A stretch of DNA of 64,000 nucleotides from Calothrix sp. NIES-4101. Lineage in GTDB: Bacteria > Cyanobacteriota > Cyanobacteriia > Cyanobacteriales > Nostocaceae. A program made the translations under genes and the position numbers. The notes beneath the pieces are model-generated. The model was not told where the DNA came from. It ran no database searches and saw only the letters and a list, made by a program, of their open reading frames with translations. Position 1 is the first letter of the stretch; each line of letters starts with the position of its first letter. The stretch is from positions 7,056,794-7,120,793 of the forward strand of contig AP018280.1 of assembly GCA_004296455.1 (NCBI GenBank), given 5' to 3'. Shown here piece after piece: positions 37,085-46,485 of the stretch.

Positions 37085-37392
37085 CCGTGTATATTTTCGA
37101 CTGCTTAGGACATCAAGATTTTATTACTGAATTGCCCAAATAGTTCATTAATCAACAATTATTTCTGCTGAATAATCTTTTCTTAATTTTGATAACCTGT
37201 GATTAACTTTACACAGCAATTTCCGAAGAAGCCTCAAAAAGTATCAAAGCTGTTGTGCCACGGATGCTACCCACCGATATTTTCTGCATATTCTAGCTTC
37301 TCATCTTTCCTAGCCTAAGAGCGTGCCTAAGGTGGTAAACTACTCACTTCCTGGCGATAACAGGATTATTTTACCCATCTAAAATCATCGAA
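37085..37392 (-). promoter_or_regulatory. upstream region of the phosphatase gene with a possible Pho-box-like repeat
   Basis: A 308-bp spacer. At about 37190-37210 two copies of an (A/T)TAAC(C/T)T-like octamer (GATAACCT and ATTAACTT) are 11 bp apart on the plus strand, like the direct repeats bound by PhoB/SphR. Agreement with the consensus is partial and the orientation is opposite to the gene, so this is weak. Confidence 0.25.
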
Positions 37393-38634
37393 CTACAAAT
37401 TATGAGAATTTTGAGGGTGTCCACAATGTTTACAGTGTGGCAAATTTTTGTAAGTCAGATTATGGCAGTTTTGACATTCAACGTATTGATAATAACCACA
37501 GTGCGGACAATAAGCATCATGGTGGTGAATTTTCTTGGCGCAATTGAGACAGCGTGAGTTTTGAAGTCTGCTAGCTGCTTGTACTTTCGGATTAAAGACA
37601 ATTTTTTGGAGAAATTTGATAATTCCAAAACCAATCAGTGGAATCAGCAAAATATAAGCATAACTAATTAAGAACAGTAAACCACCAAACAGGGTGCGAA
37701 CAATATCAAAGAGAAACTGAAATATTGCGCCGATTTGCAGGAATTCAAATACTTTAATTAATAGTGGGATAAAAAATATAACCAGCAAATGCCAGCTAAT
37801 TAATGAGATAAGTCCATATCCTCTCGAAAGAGCAAATTTATGGCTTAATAAGGCAACAATAATTAGCGGCAAAAGGAATAAAGACTGAAAAGCAAGCTGA
37901 ATGCTGGGATACCAAAATGATGCTTGTCTATAGCCATTTTCCAGTGCTGTAAATTTATCGTTATCCTTTAGGAAGGCAATAAAACTAACACTTTCTGATT
38001 TGCCAAGTAGTAGATTTTTCAGATTAGAAATTTCAGTTTTCAGTGTGGAAATTTTTCTATTGTTTTGGTCTAACTGCTGTTTAGCTTTCTCCGCACCAAC
38101 AAGATTAATTGATTGCTGGCGATTCTGACCGGCTATTTTTTCTAAGAGTGTTGAATCATATTGAGTGCGAATATTACGATTAGTTTGTTCAAGTGAACTA
38201 ATCTCTCTTTCTTTGCTAATAATTGTCTTGATAGTTTGCTGATTTTCAGGATTTTTAATTTTATCTTTGTAGGTTGCATAATTCAAACATATTTCCGAAA
38301 CCTTGCCCAGATGTCCTGTTTGTTCTTGTTGATAAGTTTGCTGTAATGATGGTGAATTAATTCTGTTATCTGTTGGTAAAAACTTTAAAATTTCATAATC
38401 TTTATCTTTGGTAGTTTTTTCCCGGTAATTTCTCCAGTCGGAATAACATGGATAAGCCTGAGTCGGGTTCAGATGCCATCGGCTGATATCATCCAGCCCT
38501 GTAAAAACATTAATTAAAATGAAAATATCAATTACAATAATAACAATCAAACTAACTTTATTCAGTGGTTCGTTGTTGATTGTTCTGGAATTACTAAAAA
38601 ATTGACTCAAAAGACGACGTATTCTAGTAAACAT
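37393..38634 (-). CDS. membrane protein with coiled coil and C-terminal zinc ribbons
   Basis: 413-aa protein, not recognised as a named family. One transmembrane helix lies near residues 27-45. An extracytoplasmic helical region follows, rich in Gln, Lys and Glu, with a likely coiled coil at about 140-205. Two or three hydrophobic helices lie between 235 and 345. The cytoplasmic C terminus carries four Cys-x2-Cys pairs (CLNC, CPHC, CQNC, CKHC, about residues 361-408) in the double-zinc-ribbon pattern. Zinc ribbons suggest contacts with protein or nucleic acid. The role is unknown. Promoter and start are near an ISL3-type MITE upstream. Confidence 0.82.
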   Translation of the reverse strand: MFTRIRRLLSQFFSNSRTINNEPLNKVSLIVIIVIDIFILINVFTGLDDISRWHLNPTQAYPCYSDWRNYREKTTKDKDYEILKFLPTDNRINSPSLQQTYQQEQTGHLGKVSEICLNYATYKDKIKNPENQQTIKTIISKEREISSLEQTNRNIRTQYDSTLLEKIAGQNRQQSINLVGAEKAKQQLDQNNRKISTLKTEISNLKNLLLGKSESVSFIAFLKDNDKFTALENGYRQASFWYPSIQLAFQSLFLLPLIIVALLSHKFALSRGYGLISLISWHLLVIFFIPLLIKVFEFLQIGAIFQFLFDIVRTLFGGLLFLISYAYILLIPLIGFGIIKFLQKIVFNPKVQAASRLQNSRCLNCAKKIHHHDAYCPHCGYYQYVECQNCHNLTYKNLPHCKHCGHPQNSHNL

Positions 38635-38797
38635 ATTTTTTTGTAAGTAGTATATTTATATCACTATTTTTCTGAGTCATTTTGACATTAATAGTTGTAT
38701 ATCGCAACCAATACCAGAATTTTTCCCCACAGAACACTACGGGGAGGGATAGAATTCTTGAGGTATAACTATGTGATGTGCTGCATAATTTGCATCT

Positions 38798-38974
38798 CTA
38801 AAACCGGCTCTTCGGCAAGTTTTATGGAGCTTGAGGTTTTTTTGCAGTAAAACCCTTACAAAACAATGATTACAAGCAACTATGATACTTTTTGAGGCTA
38901 AATTCCTATGTAATAAGGCTTTCAAGGATTTTTAGCTAAGTTTTCCATAAAAAGAACTGAAGAGCCCTAAAACC
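38798..38974. mobile_element. ISL3-type MITE (161 bp) with exact 8-bp target duplication
   Basis: The element spans 38806-38966. The left end GGCTCTTCGG and the right end (reverse complement) GGCTCTTCAG form imperfect terminal inverted repeats that extend inward to TTTTATGGA. Flanking bases 38798-38805 and 38967-38974 are both CTAAAACC, an exact 8-bp direct repeat. GGCTCTTC ends and 8-bp duplications are the hallmarks of the ISL3 transposase family. There is no open frame inside, so it must have been moved in trans. Its right end is 20 bp before the next gene's ATG. Confidence 0.9.
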
Positions 38975-38993
38975 TAAGTTCTATTACAAACGA

Positions 38994-39344
38994 ATGGTGG
39001 TAGTAGAGACAACGATGAAACTTCTGATCAGACTATGCGGATTAGGGTTAATGCTGATTGGTATCAAAGTTTTGGCTGGTAGCGTAATTTTATCGGGATA
39101 TTTAATTAGTAGCCTACCTGTCATTCTATGCACAATATCTGGAATCCTGACTTTAACCTATGCTCGACAATATCGTAAATTGGGCTGGCTGTTAATTATA
39201 TTTTCCATCATCTACGCGATCGCAAACGGCACTATTTTTATTACTCCTATTTCCCTAATTTCCTTTGCCCTGGCCTTTTTCGCAGTTAGCACTGGTTATA
39301 CCATGCTGGCGACTGGAAAAATCAAATTGCAACTATTACCTTAA
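38994..39344 (+). CDS. small hypothetical membrane protein
   Basis: 116 aa from ATG 38994, or 109 from ATG 39015. It consists almost entirely of three to four hydrophobic helices separated by short polar turns (ARQYRKLGW and TGKIKLQ). I do not recognise the family; it may be a small integral-membrane protein of unknown role. The MITE directly upstream probably supplies part of its promoter or leader. A second frame overlapping its end is a shadow. Confidence 0.7.
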   Translation: MVVVETTMKLLIRLCGLGLMLIGIKVLAGSVILSGYLISSLPVILCTISGILTLTYARQYRKLGWLLIIFSIIYAIANGTIFITPISLISFALAFFAVSTGYTMLATGKIKLQLLP

Positions 39345-39542
39345 TACAGAAGAATACACAAAGATTAATTACCCTATCTGTGCGATCGCTCAATGCCCCA
39401 AATTGATTGGGGATTATTTCCTGTCATCCCAGATAAGCAATGCTTATCACATACATATACTATTATTTGTCAAGTCCTATTGACTTTTTGTAACAAAATT
39501 GTTACTATTGTTTACATAAGGTAACAAATAAAAGAAAAAATT

Positions 39543-39713
39543 ATGTATACAACAGTTAACGAAGACGGCGTTTTGAACAACTACGCTACCGAACCAGCCA
39601 TGTACTATGCAGAGTACCCAGCAATTTGGGAACAACGCCAATATGCCATTCAAGCTGCGTTTGCAACATTGCTCGTGACAACCTTGGTTTTGGTTAGCTT
39701 GAGCGTTAGCTAA
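39543..39713 (+). CDS. psb34: Psb34 (ssl1498 family), photosystem II assembly protein
   Basis: A 56-codon gene from ATG 39543 to TAA 39711-39713. The protein begins MYTTVNEDGVLNNYATEPAM, continues with YYAEYPAIWEQRQYA, and ends in one transmembrane helix of about 20 residues. That matches the light-harvesting-like ssl1498 family, named Psb34, which binds CP47 modules during late photosystem II assembly in cyanobacteria. Short length and helix position are normal. AAAGAAAAAATT precedes the start. A strong terminator follows. Confidence 0.88.
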   Translation: MYTTVNEDGVLNNYATEPAMYYAEYPAIWEQRQYAIQAAFATLLVTTLVLVSLSVS

Positions 39714-39773
39714 AATTTTTTGATTCCGGTATCTCCTATCTCCTAAAGAATGATATTCGTATCCTTCTAGTCA

Positions 39774-39800
39774 CCTCGGTAATTAACACCGGGGTTTTTT
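39774..39800 (+). terminator. rho-independent terminator of psb34
   Basis: Stem CCTCGGT/ACCGGGG (one G-U pair) with a 7-nt loop, followed by TTTTTT. It lies about 60 bp after the psb34 stop codon. Confidence 0.88.
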
Positions 39801-39944
39801 GTTGGTGATTATTCTGGTACAGAGAGGTTTGTCGAACTCAATTTTTTTTCCCGATAGTTTTGATAAAATTCTGGAATTGAACTATCCACTCATGAATCTA
39901 AACTTATCGGTAACTTAAATTACAAAAAACAGGAAAACACCAAA

Positions 39945-40238
39945 ATGCAAACACTAAACAAAGAGCAACTAATCCCCTGCCACAGAATGCCAGTTTTGCG
40001 TCGTGATGACCGTCAGAAAACTGCTTCTGAGTCTGTAAAACTCTTACAAGAACGCTTACAAAAGTTTGGTTTTAGCTCTTTAAAAGCTGATGGTTTCTTT
40101 GGTAAAAAAACAGAAGATGTAGTCAAGGAATTTCAAGAAAGAGGTAATGATCATGACCCAACAGTTGTTGTCGATGGCATTGTTGGGCCTGTGACATGGC
40201 AAGCTTTAGGAATGTGTATAATTATTAGCGATCGCTAA
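39945..40238 (+). CDS. peptidoglycan-binding domain protein
   Basis: 97-aa protein consisting mainly of one PG_binding_1 domain (about residues 27-90): SVKLLQERLQKFGF, ADGFFGKKTEDVVKEFQ and VVDGIVGPVTWQALG. This three-helix fold binds cell-wall peptides. It has no signal peptide and no catalytic domain, which is unusual for a wall-binding module, so it may act inside the cell or through another protein. A terminator follows about 60 bp downstream. Confidence 0.9.
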   Translation: MQTLNKEQLIPCHRMPVLRRDDRQKTASESVKLLQERLQKFGFSSLKADGFFGKKTEDVVKEFQERGNDHDPTVVVDGIVGPVTWQALGMCIIISDR

Positions 40239-40300
40239 AATATATCTGTTTCATTCATATACTTCAACACATATATTTAGTCACATTTTATTGATGATCA

Positions 40301-40326
40301 AACCCCGGCTCCATGTTGGGGTTTTA
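40301..40326 (+). terminator. rho-independent terminator
   Basis: Stem AACCCC/GGGGTT with a 12-nt loop (GGCTCCATGTTG), then TTAGTTTT. It lies downstream of the peptidoglycan-binding gene. Confidence 0.75.
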
Positions 40327-40799
40327 GTTTTATCTATGATAATTGCTCGTCGAAACTGTAATCCTGATTACCAACTTGGAGATGCGATCGCAAGAATTAA
40401 GAAACAAATTTTAATCAATAAATTTTAAGAAAAAATTCTAAACATTACTACCTCTCCGCCATAATTTTGTAGTATGCTGTAGTGAGAAAAGAAGTTAAAA
40501 ATATCCTGCGGTATCGCTGAGATGAAGTAGTATTTTAAAAGTGTCACCAATTGAGTGACAGAATATCATTACAAATAGAGAATAAGAATCAACTATTTAG
40601 CTTGGAAGCAAAAATGAGCTAGAAGATATTCCAAAGCGCAATTCATGTCAAGAAAATTCACCCTTTTGCATTAGGTGGTGAAATTTGTTTTGCGCGGTTC
40701 CGACAGATAACAAGTATAAGAATTAGTCAAATAATAATCAACTCTCCCAAGTTATCACTATAGGCGAGGGTGAGTCTTAGCGTATTCAAGGTAGAAAAT
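40327..40799. other. leader region of the ABC-F gene
   Basis: About 470 bp without a gene. It contains two very short start-stop frames (ATGAAGTAG, ATGAGCTAG) and an imperfect hairpin GCTTGGAA/TTCCAAAGC around 40598-40640. Resistance-type ABC-F genes are often controlled by leader attenuation, so this spacer is a candidate; nothing decisive is seen. Confidence 0.4.
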
Positions 40800-42437
40800 A
40801 TGCTGAAAAAATCGATAATTGTCGCTGAGAATTTAGCTTGTCAAATCGACTTAGAGAAAAGTTTATTTGCAAACATTAATCTCAGCATTTCCGAACATCA
40901 ACGTATTGGTTTAGTTGGTAGTAATGGGGTAGGAAAATCCACACTCCTCAAAATAATCGCTGGTCAGATTTCTCCCAGTGCGGGTTCTATTTACCGTAAT
41001 GGCTTAATTTCTTATTTGCCACAAGTAAGTACTCTCAGTAAAAAAATGAAAGATGATAATTTACTGAATTTCTTGAGTTCCGTTTCTGAAGAATGGTGGC
41101 AGATTGAAGAAATATTGCAAAATCAATTCAATACTGCGCTTGATTTATCATTATCAATATCAAATTTGAGCGGAGGTGAATTAAGCAAGTTATTTTTAGC
41201 GATCGCTTTATTTCAACAGCCAGATTTATTACTGTTAGACGAACCAACTAACCACATGGATTTATTAGCGTTGGATTCTTTGAGATTATTTTTGCATAAT
41301 TTTTCTGGTGCATTTGTTATTGTTTCCCACAAACCTTTCTTTCTCGATCAAGTTGTCGATAATATTTGGGAATTGACACCCGAAGGAATAAAATTTTATG
41401 GTGGTAATTTTTCCGAGTATCGTCAGCAAAAGGAAATTGAGTTTGCAGCAGCAGTCAGAATACATGAAGTTGCCAGAAAAGAGCTAAAACGTGTTCAGGA
41501 AAGTGCAATTAAAGAACAGCAACGAGCCGCAGAATCTCAACGGAAAGGTCGTGCTAATTTATTAAATGGTAGCATTGATCGCATGTCGGCGGGATTAAGT
41601 AAGAGTCAAGCTGAAAGTAGTGCCGGAATAGCTAAAAAAAGAAATGAAGCAGCCATTGTCAAAGCTAGTCAAAAAGCTATAGACACTAAAATTAAAACGA
41701 AGAAGACGATGAGTATTGAATTATCTGAAAAAAATCAAAAGCATCGTCATTTAATCGATATTCAGAGAGGAAATCTGTGGGTAGCAGAAAAATTATTACT
41801 CAATGATATTCAATTACATATTGAATCTGGAGATAGAATCGTAATTTCTGGTGCTAATGGTTCGGGAAAATCAAGTTTAGCTCAAGCAATTGCAGGAACT
41901 GATTTAGGAATTAACTCAGAAATTAACAAACCCCAGTTAAACGTAGATTTTGGTGAAATGATCATTACACCAAGAATGAAAACGGTTTATCTTGACCAAA
42001 ATTATGAAATTATTAACCGTAATCTCAATATTCTGGAGAATATGCAGATTGCAAATCCCAATTTAAACTATCAGCAAATCCGGCAACAATTAGGTCACTT
42101 TCTCTTTAAATACGATGATGTTTATAAACCAACATCTGTATTAAGTGGAGGTGAACTAGCAAGATTAGCGATCGCAATTATTAGTATTTCGGCAATTGAT
42201 TTATTAATTCTCGATGAACCGACCAATAATTTGGACATTGAAACTGTTAATCAAATGCTAGAAGGTATCAATGAGTATCAAGGTGCATTATGGATAATTT
42301 CCCACGATTTAGACTTTTTGAGCGGCCTGCACATCACAAAATCATTCAAAATTTATCAGCAAACCTTAAAATCTACCACTTACTTGCCAACTCAAATCAA
42401 AGAATACTATCAAGAAATACTCGATACTAATTGTTGA
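40800..42437 (+). CDS. ABC-F family ATP-binding protein
   Basis: 545 aa from ATG 40800; the frame extends ten codons to GTG 40770. Two ABC ATPase domains are joined by a charged linker and there are no transmembrane helices, the defining layout of ABC-F translation factors. Walker A motifs are GSNGVGKST (about 40) and GANGSGKSS (about 355); signatures are LSGGELSKL and LSGGELARL; Walker B motifs are LLLLDEPTNHMD and LLILDEPTNNLD. The linker (about 210-320) is Lys/Arg-rich with SAGLSKSQAESSAG. Members rescue ribosomes or protect them from antibiotics (Vga/Lsa/Msr type); the long linker fits the protection group, but the drug class cannot be inferred. Confidence 0.92.
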   Translation: MLKKSIIVAENLACQIDLEKSLFANINLSISEHQRIGLVGSNGVGKSTLLKIIAGQISPSAGSIYRNGLISYLPQVSTLSKKMKDDNLLNFLSSVSEEWWQIEEILQNQFNTALDLSLSISNLSGGELSKLFLAIALFQQPDLLLLDEPTNHMDLLALDSLRLFLHNFSGAFVIVSHKPFFLDQVVDNIWELTPEGIKFYGGNFSEYRQQKEIEFAAAVRIHEVARKELKRVQESAIKEQQRAAESQRKGRANLLNGSIDRMSAGLSKSQAESSAGIAKKRNEAAIVKASQKAIDTKIKTKKTMSIELSEKNQKHRHLIDIQRGNLWVAEKLLLNDIQLHIESGDRIVISGANGSGKSSLAQAIAGTDLGINSEINKPQLNVDFGEMIITPRMKTVYLDQNYEIINRNLNILENMQIANPNLNYQQIRQQLGHFLFKYDDVYKPTSVLSGGELARLAIAIISISAIDLLILDEPTNNLDIETVNQMLEGINEYQGALWIISHDLDFLSGLHITKSFKIYQQTLKSTTYLPTQIKEYYQEILDTNC

Positions 42438-42478
42438 GGTGTGGAACAAACTGCAACTTGTGATTTTTAACGTTTATT

Positions 42479-42685
42479 CTAAAAAACCTCATCTTCCATA
42501 CCTCTCCACCATTCACCTAATTTCATTAAGTCTTGCTGAATATCTGCTAATTCTTGAATATATTCTTCACCAGAAATTTCATGACGACGTTCTTGAAGTT
42601 TTTTGAGCCGAAGCTGCACCAGCAACCAAGGTTTTGATATGCCATTAGTTGCTTCGATGTATTGGGCAATCTCGTTACTATTCAT
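42479..42685 (-). CDS. hypothetical 68-aa protein
   Basis: 68-aa helical, charged protein with no membrane segment or cysteine. Residues 20-55 look like an amphipathic helix pair (LRLKKLQERRHEISGEEYIQELADIQQDLMKLGEWW). I do not recognise a family. It is convergent with the ABC-F gene and upstream of nothing on its strand. The coding character, length and clean spacer make it likely real. Confidence 0.55.
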   Translation of the reverse strand: MNSNEIAQYIEATNGISKPWLLVQLRLKKLQERRHEISGEEYIQELADIQQDLMKLGEWWRGMEDEVF

Positions 42686-42773
42686 ATAACTCGTAGCTGT
42701 AGGAGTACATTTTAATGCGTAACTAATACGTAAACTTTATCAACATTGAGTGAATTCCATTTATTTAAATTAA

Positions 42774-42800
42774 TACAGCCACGAGGATATCGTGACTGTA
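42774..42800 (-). terminator. hairpin downstream of sodB
   Basis: Stem TACAG-C-CACGA / TCGTG-A-CTGTA with one internal mismatch and a 5-nt loop. It lies just after the sodB stop on the minus strand; AT-rich sequence follows. Confidence 0.6.
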
Positions 42801-42836
42801 TCGATAACTAAATAAATTGGCAATTAATGCAAGTGA

Positions 42837-43439
42837 TTAAGCTGCGGCTAAATTATGAGCCACAAATTCCCAGTTCACCAATTTATCGAGAAAGTTTTTA
42901 ATAAACGCAGGACGAGCATTTTTGAAGTCGATGTAATAGGCATGTTCCCAAACATCGAGTGTCAAAAGCGCTTTTTTGCCATGCGCGAGGGGATTTTCTG
43001 CATTGGGTGTTTTGATAATTTTTAAAGTACCACCATCATCAATCAACCAAGCCCAACCGCTACCAAATTGAGTTGCAGCAGCATTCGAGAATTCTTCTGC
43101 AAATTTTTCATAGCTACCAAAATCTTTTTGGATTCTAGCCGCGAGTTCGCCTGTGGGTGCGCCACCACCTGCGGGTTTCAAACAGTTCCAGAAGAATGTG
43201 TGGTTCCAAACTTGAGCTGCATTATTGAAAATGCCAGCTTTGGATGGATCGGCGAAAGAAATTTTAATTACTTCTTCCAGTGACTTGTCAGCCAAGTCGG
43301 TTCCTTCTGTCAACTTGTTGAGGTTGGTTACATAAGCCGCATGATGCTTACCATAGTGGTACTCAAAAGTTTCTGCTTTCATGCCATATGGCTCAAGTGC
43401 ATCGGATGCAAATGGAAGGGGGGGCTGTACAAATGCCAT
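42837..43439 (-). CDS. sodB: iron superoxide dismutase
   Basis: 200-aa Fe-SOD, cytosolic, converting superoxide to peroxide and oxygen. Metal ligands are His28 in FEYHYGKHH, the His in QVWNHTFFW, Asp in TLDVWEHAYYIDF, and the following His. The Gln in AQVWNH, the GSGWAWL loop and overall length are the pattern of iron rather than manganese enzymes. It is a single gene, divergent from argG across 480 bp. Confidence 0.96.
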   Translation of the reverse strand: MAFVQPPLPFASDALEPYGMKAETFEYHYGKHHAAYVTNLNKLTEGTDLADKSLEEVIKISFADPSKAGIFNNAAQVWNHTFFWNCLKPAGGGAPTGELAARIQKDFGSYEKFAEEFSNAAATQFGSGWAWLIDDGGTLKIIKTPNAENPLAHGKKALLTLDVWEHAYYIDFKNARPAFIKNFLDKLVNWEFVAHNLAAA

Positions 43440-43921
43440 TTTGTGAATTCCTCTCTTTACCGTTTTCCAGTTTAGAGCTTCTACGTTAGCTCTGGAAATT
43501 GTGATTTTTGTGCTAAGTATCTACAGTTTACTCAACACTCAATATATAAAACTTAACAATTTGATTTTACAAGCAAATGTGTCAATAAGTGCCGTTTTCA
43601 GGACTACACAATCAAACTTACACAAAAAACAGATTTTTAAAATGCATCTTTAGCAAGATAAATATCAAAATTTCTCAGTAGAACTCACTTGTCAGAAGGG
43701 AGAAAAGTGATTTTTGACATACACTCTACAATTACGTCTCACTATGCAACGGCGAAATTAGTAGATATCGCGATCGCAGGCTATATTCTTAAATTCATCA
43801 TCTCCGGAAAATTTGGGTAATTTTCCATACCTAATGCTCAATGATCATTAAAACCAAAATAATCGGATAATATTAGACTCGTAATTTTTTTTGCTAACTG
43901 TTTTGCCAACTGGAGAAACCA
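43440..43921. other. divergent intergenic region, sodB / argG
   Basis: About 480 bp carrying the promoters of sodB (-) and argG (+). It is AT-rich with one HIP1-like site near 43780 (CGCGATCGCAGG). No RNA gene or repeat was recognised. Confidence 0.4.
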
Positions 43922-45127
43922 ATGGGTCGCGCTAAGAAGGTTGTTCTTGCATATTCAGGTGGAGTGGATACTTCGGTATGTATTCCCTACCTCAAACAAG
44001 AATGGGGTGTAGAAGAGGTGATTACCCTCGCTGCTGACTTGGGACAGGGTGATGAATTAGAACCAATTCGTGAGAAAGCTTTAAAGTCTGGTGCTAGCGA
44101 ATCACTGGTAATGGATGTCCGGGATAGTTTTATTCGAGACTACGCATTCCCCGCAATTCAAGCCAACGCACTCTACGAAAACCGCTATCCTCTGGGTACT
44201 GCTTTGGCACGTCCTTTGATTGCGAAAATACTTGTAGAAGTAGCAGAAAAATATGGTGCAGATGCGATCGCCCATGGTTGTACGGGTAAAGGAAATGACC
44301 AAGTACGTTTTGATGTTTCCACTGCTGCACTCAGTCCCAACTTAAAAATTCTCGCACCAGCACGGGAATGGGGAATGAGTCGCGAAGAGACTATTGCCTA
44401 TGGGGAAAAGTTCGGTATTCCTGCACCTGTGAAAAAATCCTCACCCTATAGTATCGATAAAAATTTACTCGGTCGTAGCATCGAAGCTGGAATTTTGGAA
44501 GACCCCACAGTGGAACCTCCGGAAGAAATCTACGAAATGACTAAAGCGATTACAGATACTCCCAACGAGCCAGAATATCTGGAAATCGGATTTGATCAGG
44601 GAATACCAACCACTGTCAATGGTGAAGCCAAAAACCCGATTGAATTAATTGAAACCGTCAATAAAATTGCCGGGAATCATGGTATTGGTCGGATTGATAT
44701 GATTGAAAATCGCTTAGTGGGGATTAAATCGCGAGAAATCTATGAATCTCCCGCCATGATTGTACTCATTAATGCCCATCGTGACCTTGAAAGCTTAACC
44801 CTGACTGCCGATATTACCCAATACAAACGCGGTATCGAGCAAACCTATACCCAAATGATTTACAACGGTTTGTGGTATAGCCCATTGAAAGCTGCACTTG
44901 ACGCTTTTATCCACAAAACTCAAGAACGGGTATCTGGTACAGTGCGCCTAAAACTATTTAAAGGCAATGCTGCGATCGTCGGACGTAAATCTGAAAATAC
45001 TTTATACACCCCAGATTTAGCAACCTACGGAGCAGAAGACCAGTTCGATCATAAAGCCGCCGAAGGTTTTATCTATGTTTGGGGACTACCAACCCGGATT
45101 TGGGCACAGAAAGAGAAAGAAAATTAG
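43922..45127 (+). CDS. argG: argininosuccinate synthase
   Basis: 401-aa ArgG, which joins citrulline and aspartate using ATP in arginine synthesis. The N-terminal ATP pyrophosphatase loop [10 protein letters not shown] (about 10-19), the [14 protein letters not shown] motif (about 117-130) and [17 protein letters not shown] are all present. Length is normal. The start ATG lies 7 bases after GGAG. It is a single gene. A repeat-like GGAGAGGGGAGATACGGAGAG stretch follows the stop. Confidence 0.97.
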   Translation: MGRAKKVVLAYSGGVDTSVCIPYLKQEWGVEEVITLAADLGQGDELEPIREKALKSGASESLVMDVRDSFIRDYAFPAIQANALYENRYPLGTALARPLIAKILVEVAEKYGADAIAHGCTGKGNDQVRFDVSTAALSPNLKILAPAREWGMSREETIAYGEKFGIPAPVKKSSPYSIDKNLLGRSIEAGILEDPTVEPPEEIYEMTKAITDTPNEPEYLEIGFDQGIPTTVNGEAKNPIELIETVNKIAGNHGIGRIDMIENRLVGIKSREIYESPAMIVLINAHRDLESLTLTADITQYKRGIEQTYTQMIYNGLWYSPLKAALDAFIHKTQERVSGTVRLKLFKGNAAIVGRKSENTLYTPDLATYGAEDQFDHKAAEGFIYVWGLPTRIWAQKEKEN

Positions 45128-45217
45128 GTGACATGGAGAGGGGAGATACGGAGAGAGAAAAAGAAAATAGAAAAAGAAAATAGAAAAAAATAACTACTAC
45201 TTTTTCCCTTGTCCTCT

Positions 45218-45847
45218 TTACTCCCCACTTCCCACTTTTTCTTGACGCGATTCCAGCCAGAGGGGAATCGCAATCACAGCAACCAAAATTAATACTGCTA
45301 CCAAAGCAAACTGACTTACCCAGGTAACTAGCTGTTCAAGGGATACAATCTTGCCAGCAAAGTAAGCTAAACTCACCATTGCACTACCCCAAGCTGTGGC
45401 ACCTGCTAAGTTAACCAGGAAAAATTTCCAAAATGGTATTTCTGCAATTCCAGCAAGTGGTGCGGCAAAAATTCTTAATAAGGCAAAAAATCTCCCAAAA
45501 AAAACGGCTTTAGTCCCATTTTCAGTAAATTTATCCTTAATACTTAATATTTTGGGTTCAGGAATACGTAAAAGTTGACCCAATCGCATTAGTAGTGGCC
45601 AACCACCAATACGACCAATCCAATAACCGCAAATTCCCCCTATTGTTGCTCCAGCAACTGCATCGCTTAAGACGAACCAATAACTTAGTTCATTGCTTCC
45701 TGCGAGAAATCCCCCAACCAAGGTGACGGTTTCTCCTGGAATTGGTATACCTAAATTTTCTAATAAAATTCCGACAAAAATTGCCCAATAACCATAATGG
45801 TGAGCAATTTCTTGGATGTTCTCCAATGAAATAAATTCCAACGACAT
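45218..45847 (-). CDS. DedA family membrane protein
   Basis: 209-aa protein of the DedA/SNARE-associated (VTT) family with predicted helices near residues 15-35, 45-75, 100-135, 140-165 and 170-195. Conserved parts include ENLGIPIPGETVTLVGGFLAG (Glu and Pro of the first half) and FFGRFFALLRIFAAPLAGIAEIPFWKF (Gly-Arg-Phe signature). Members flip undecaprenyl phosphate or other lipids and use membrane potential. It is convergent with argG. Confidence 0.93.
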   Translation of the reverse strand: MSLEFISLENIQEIAHHYGYWAIFVGILLENLGIPIPGETVTLVGGFLAGSNELSYWFVLSDAVAGATIGGICGYWIGRIGGWPLLMRLGQLLRIPEPKILSIKDKFTENGTKAVFFGRFFALLRIFAAPLAGIAEIPFWKFFLVNLAGATAWGSAMVSLAYFAGKIVSLEQLVTWVSQFALVAVLILVAVIAIPLWLESRQEKVGSGE

Positions 45848-46485
45848 CCAACACCGCCATCTTTACATTTTTTTACCTTTACTCTATATTGACTGCTTTT
45901 TACATAACGTGTCAATTAATTTATTACCTCTTGTTGCTTCTAGCTTCCAAGACTCCCTGTTCTGAAATAACTCGGAAATAAAAAGCATATATGTGTTTTT
46001 TATGACTATATATACTGATGAAATTTTAATTAGCTCTCAAAATCCAGATGTGATTATTACTTTTCAATATCCGTACAGCATCTCTAAATTTTTACTAATA
46101 TTTTACCAAAAGTAGAGTTTGTATTGAAAAATGACTTTCTTTTCATGTAATAATTAATACTATTTATTATGCAGTAAGAACTGCTCCAGTAGATTTACAT
46201 ATGCCAAAATTTGAATATTTCATAAAAAGTTCATAAAAATACCAATAATTTATAAAAATTTAGTAAAAGATACAGATGTTACTGAAATTCAAACTGCCTT
46301 ATGCATATATTGAGGTAGAAAGACACAATTTATACGTCATAAATGTCAAAAAATTCTTGTATCTGTTTTATCATTACTAGCTCCGCTTTTTGCGGATAAA
46401 AGAGTGACATCGATACGGGAACAGATGTAGCATTTATGTCGTCTGCTTGTTTTTTAGTACTTATTTCAATTATCCAATTAAATCC
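45848..46485. other. AT-rich intergenic region
   Basis: About 640 bp between DedA (-) and the STAS gene (+), which diverge. Very AT-rich. A small hairpin TCCGC/GCGGA lies at about 46381-46395, and related GTCATAAATG/CATTTATG sequences occur in inverted orientation near 46336 and 46430. No gene was recognised. Confidence 0.4.
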
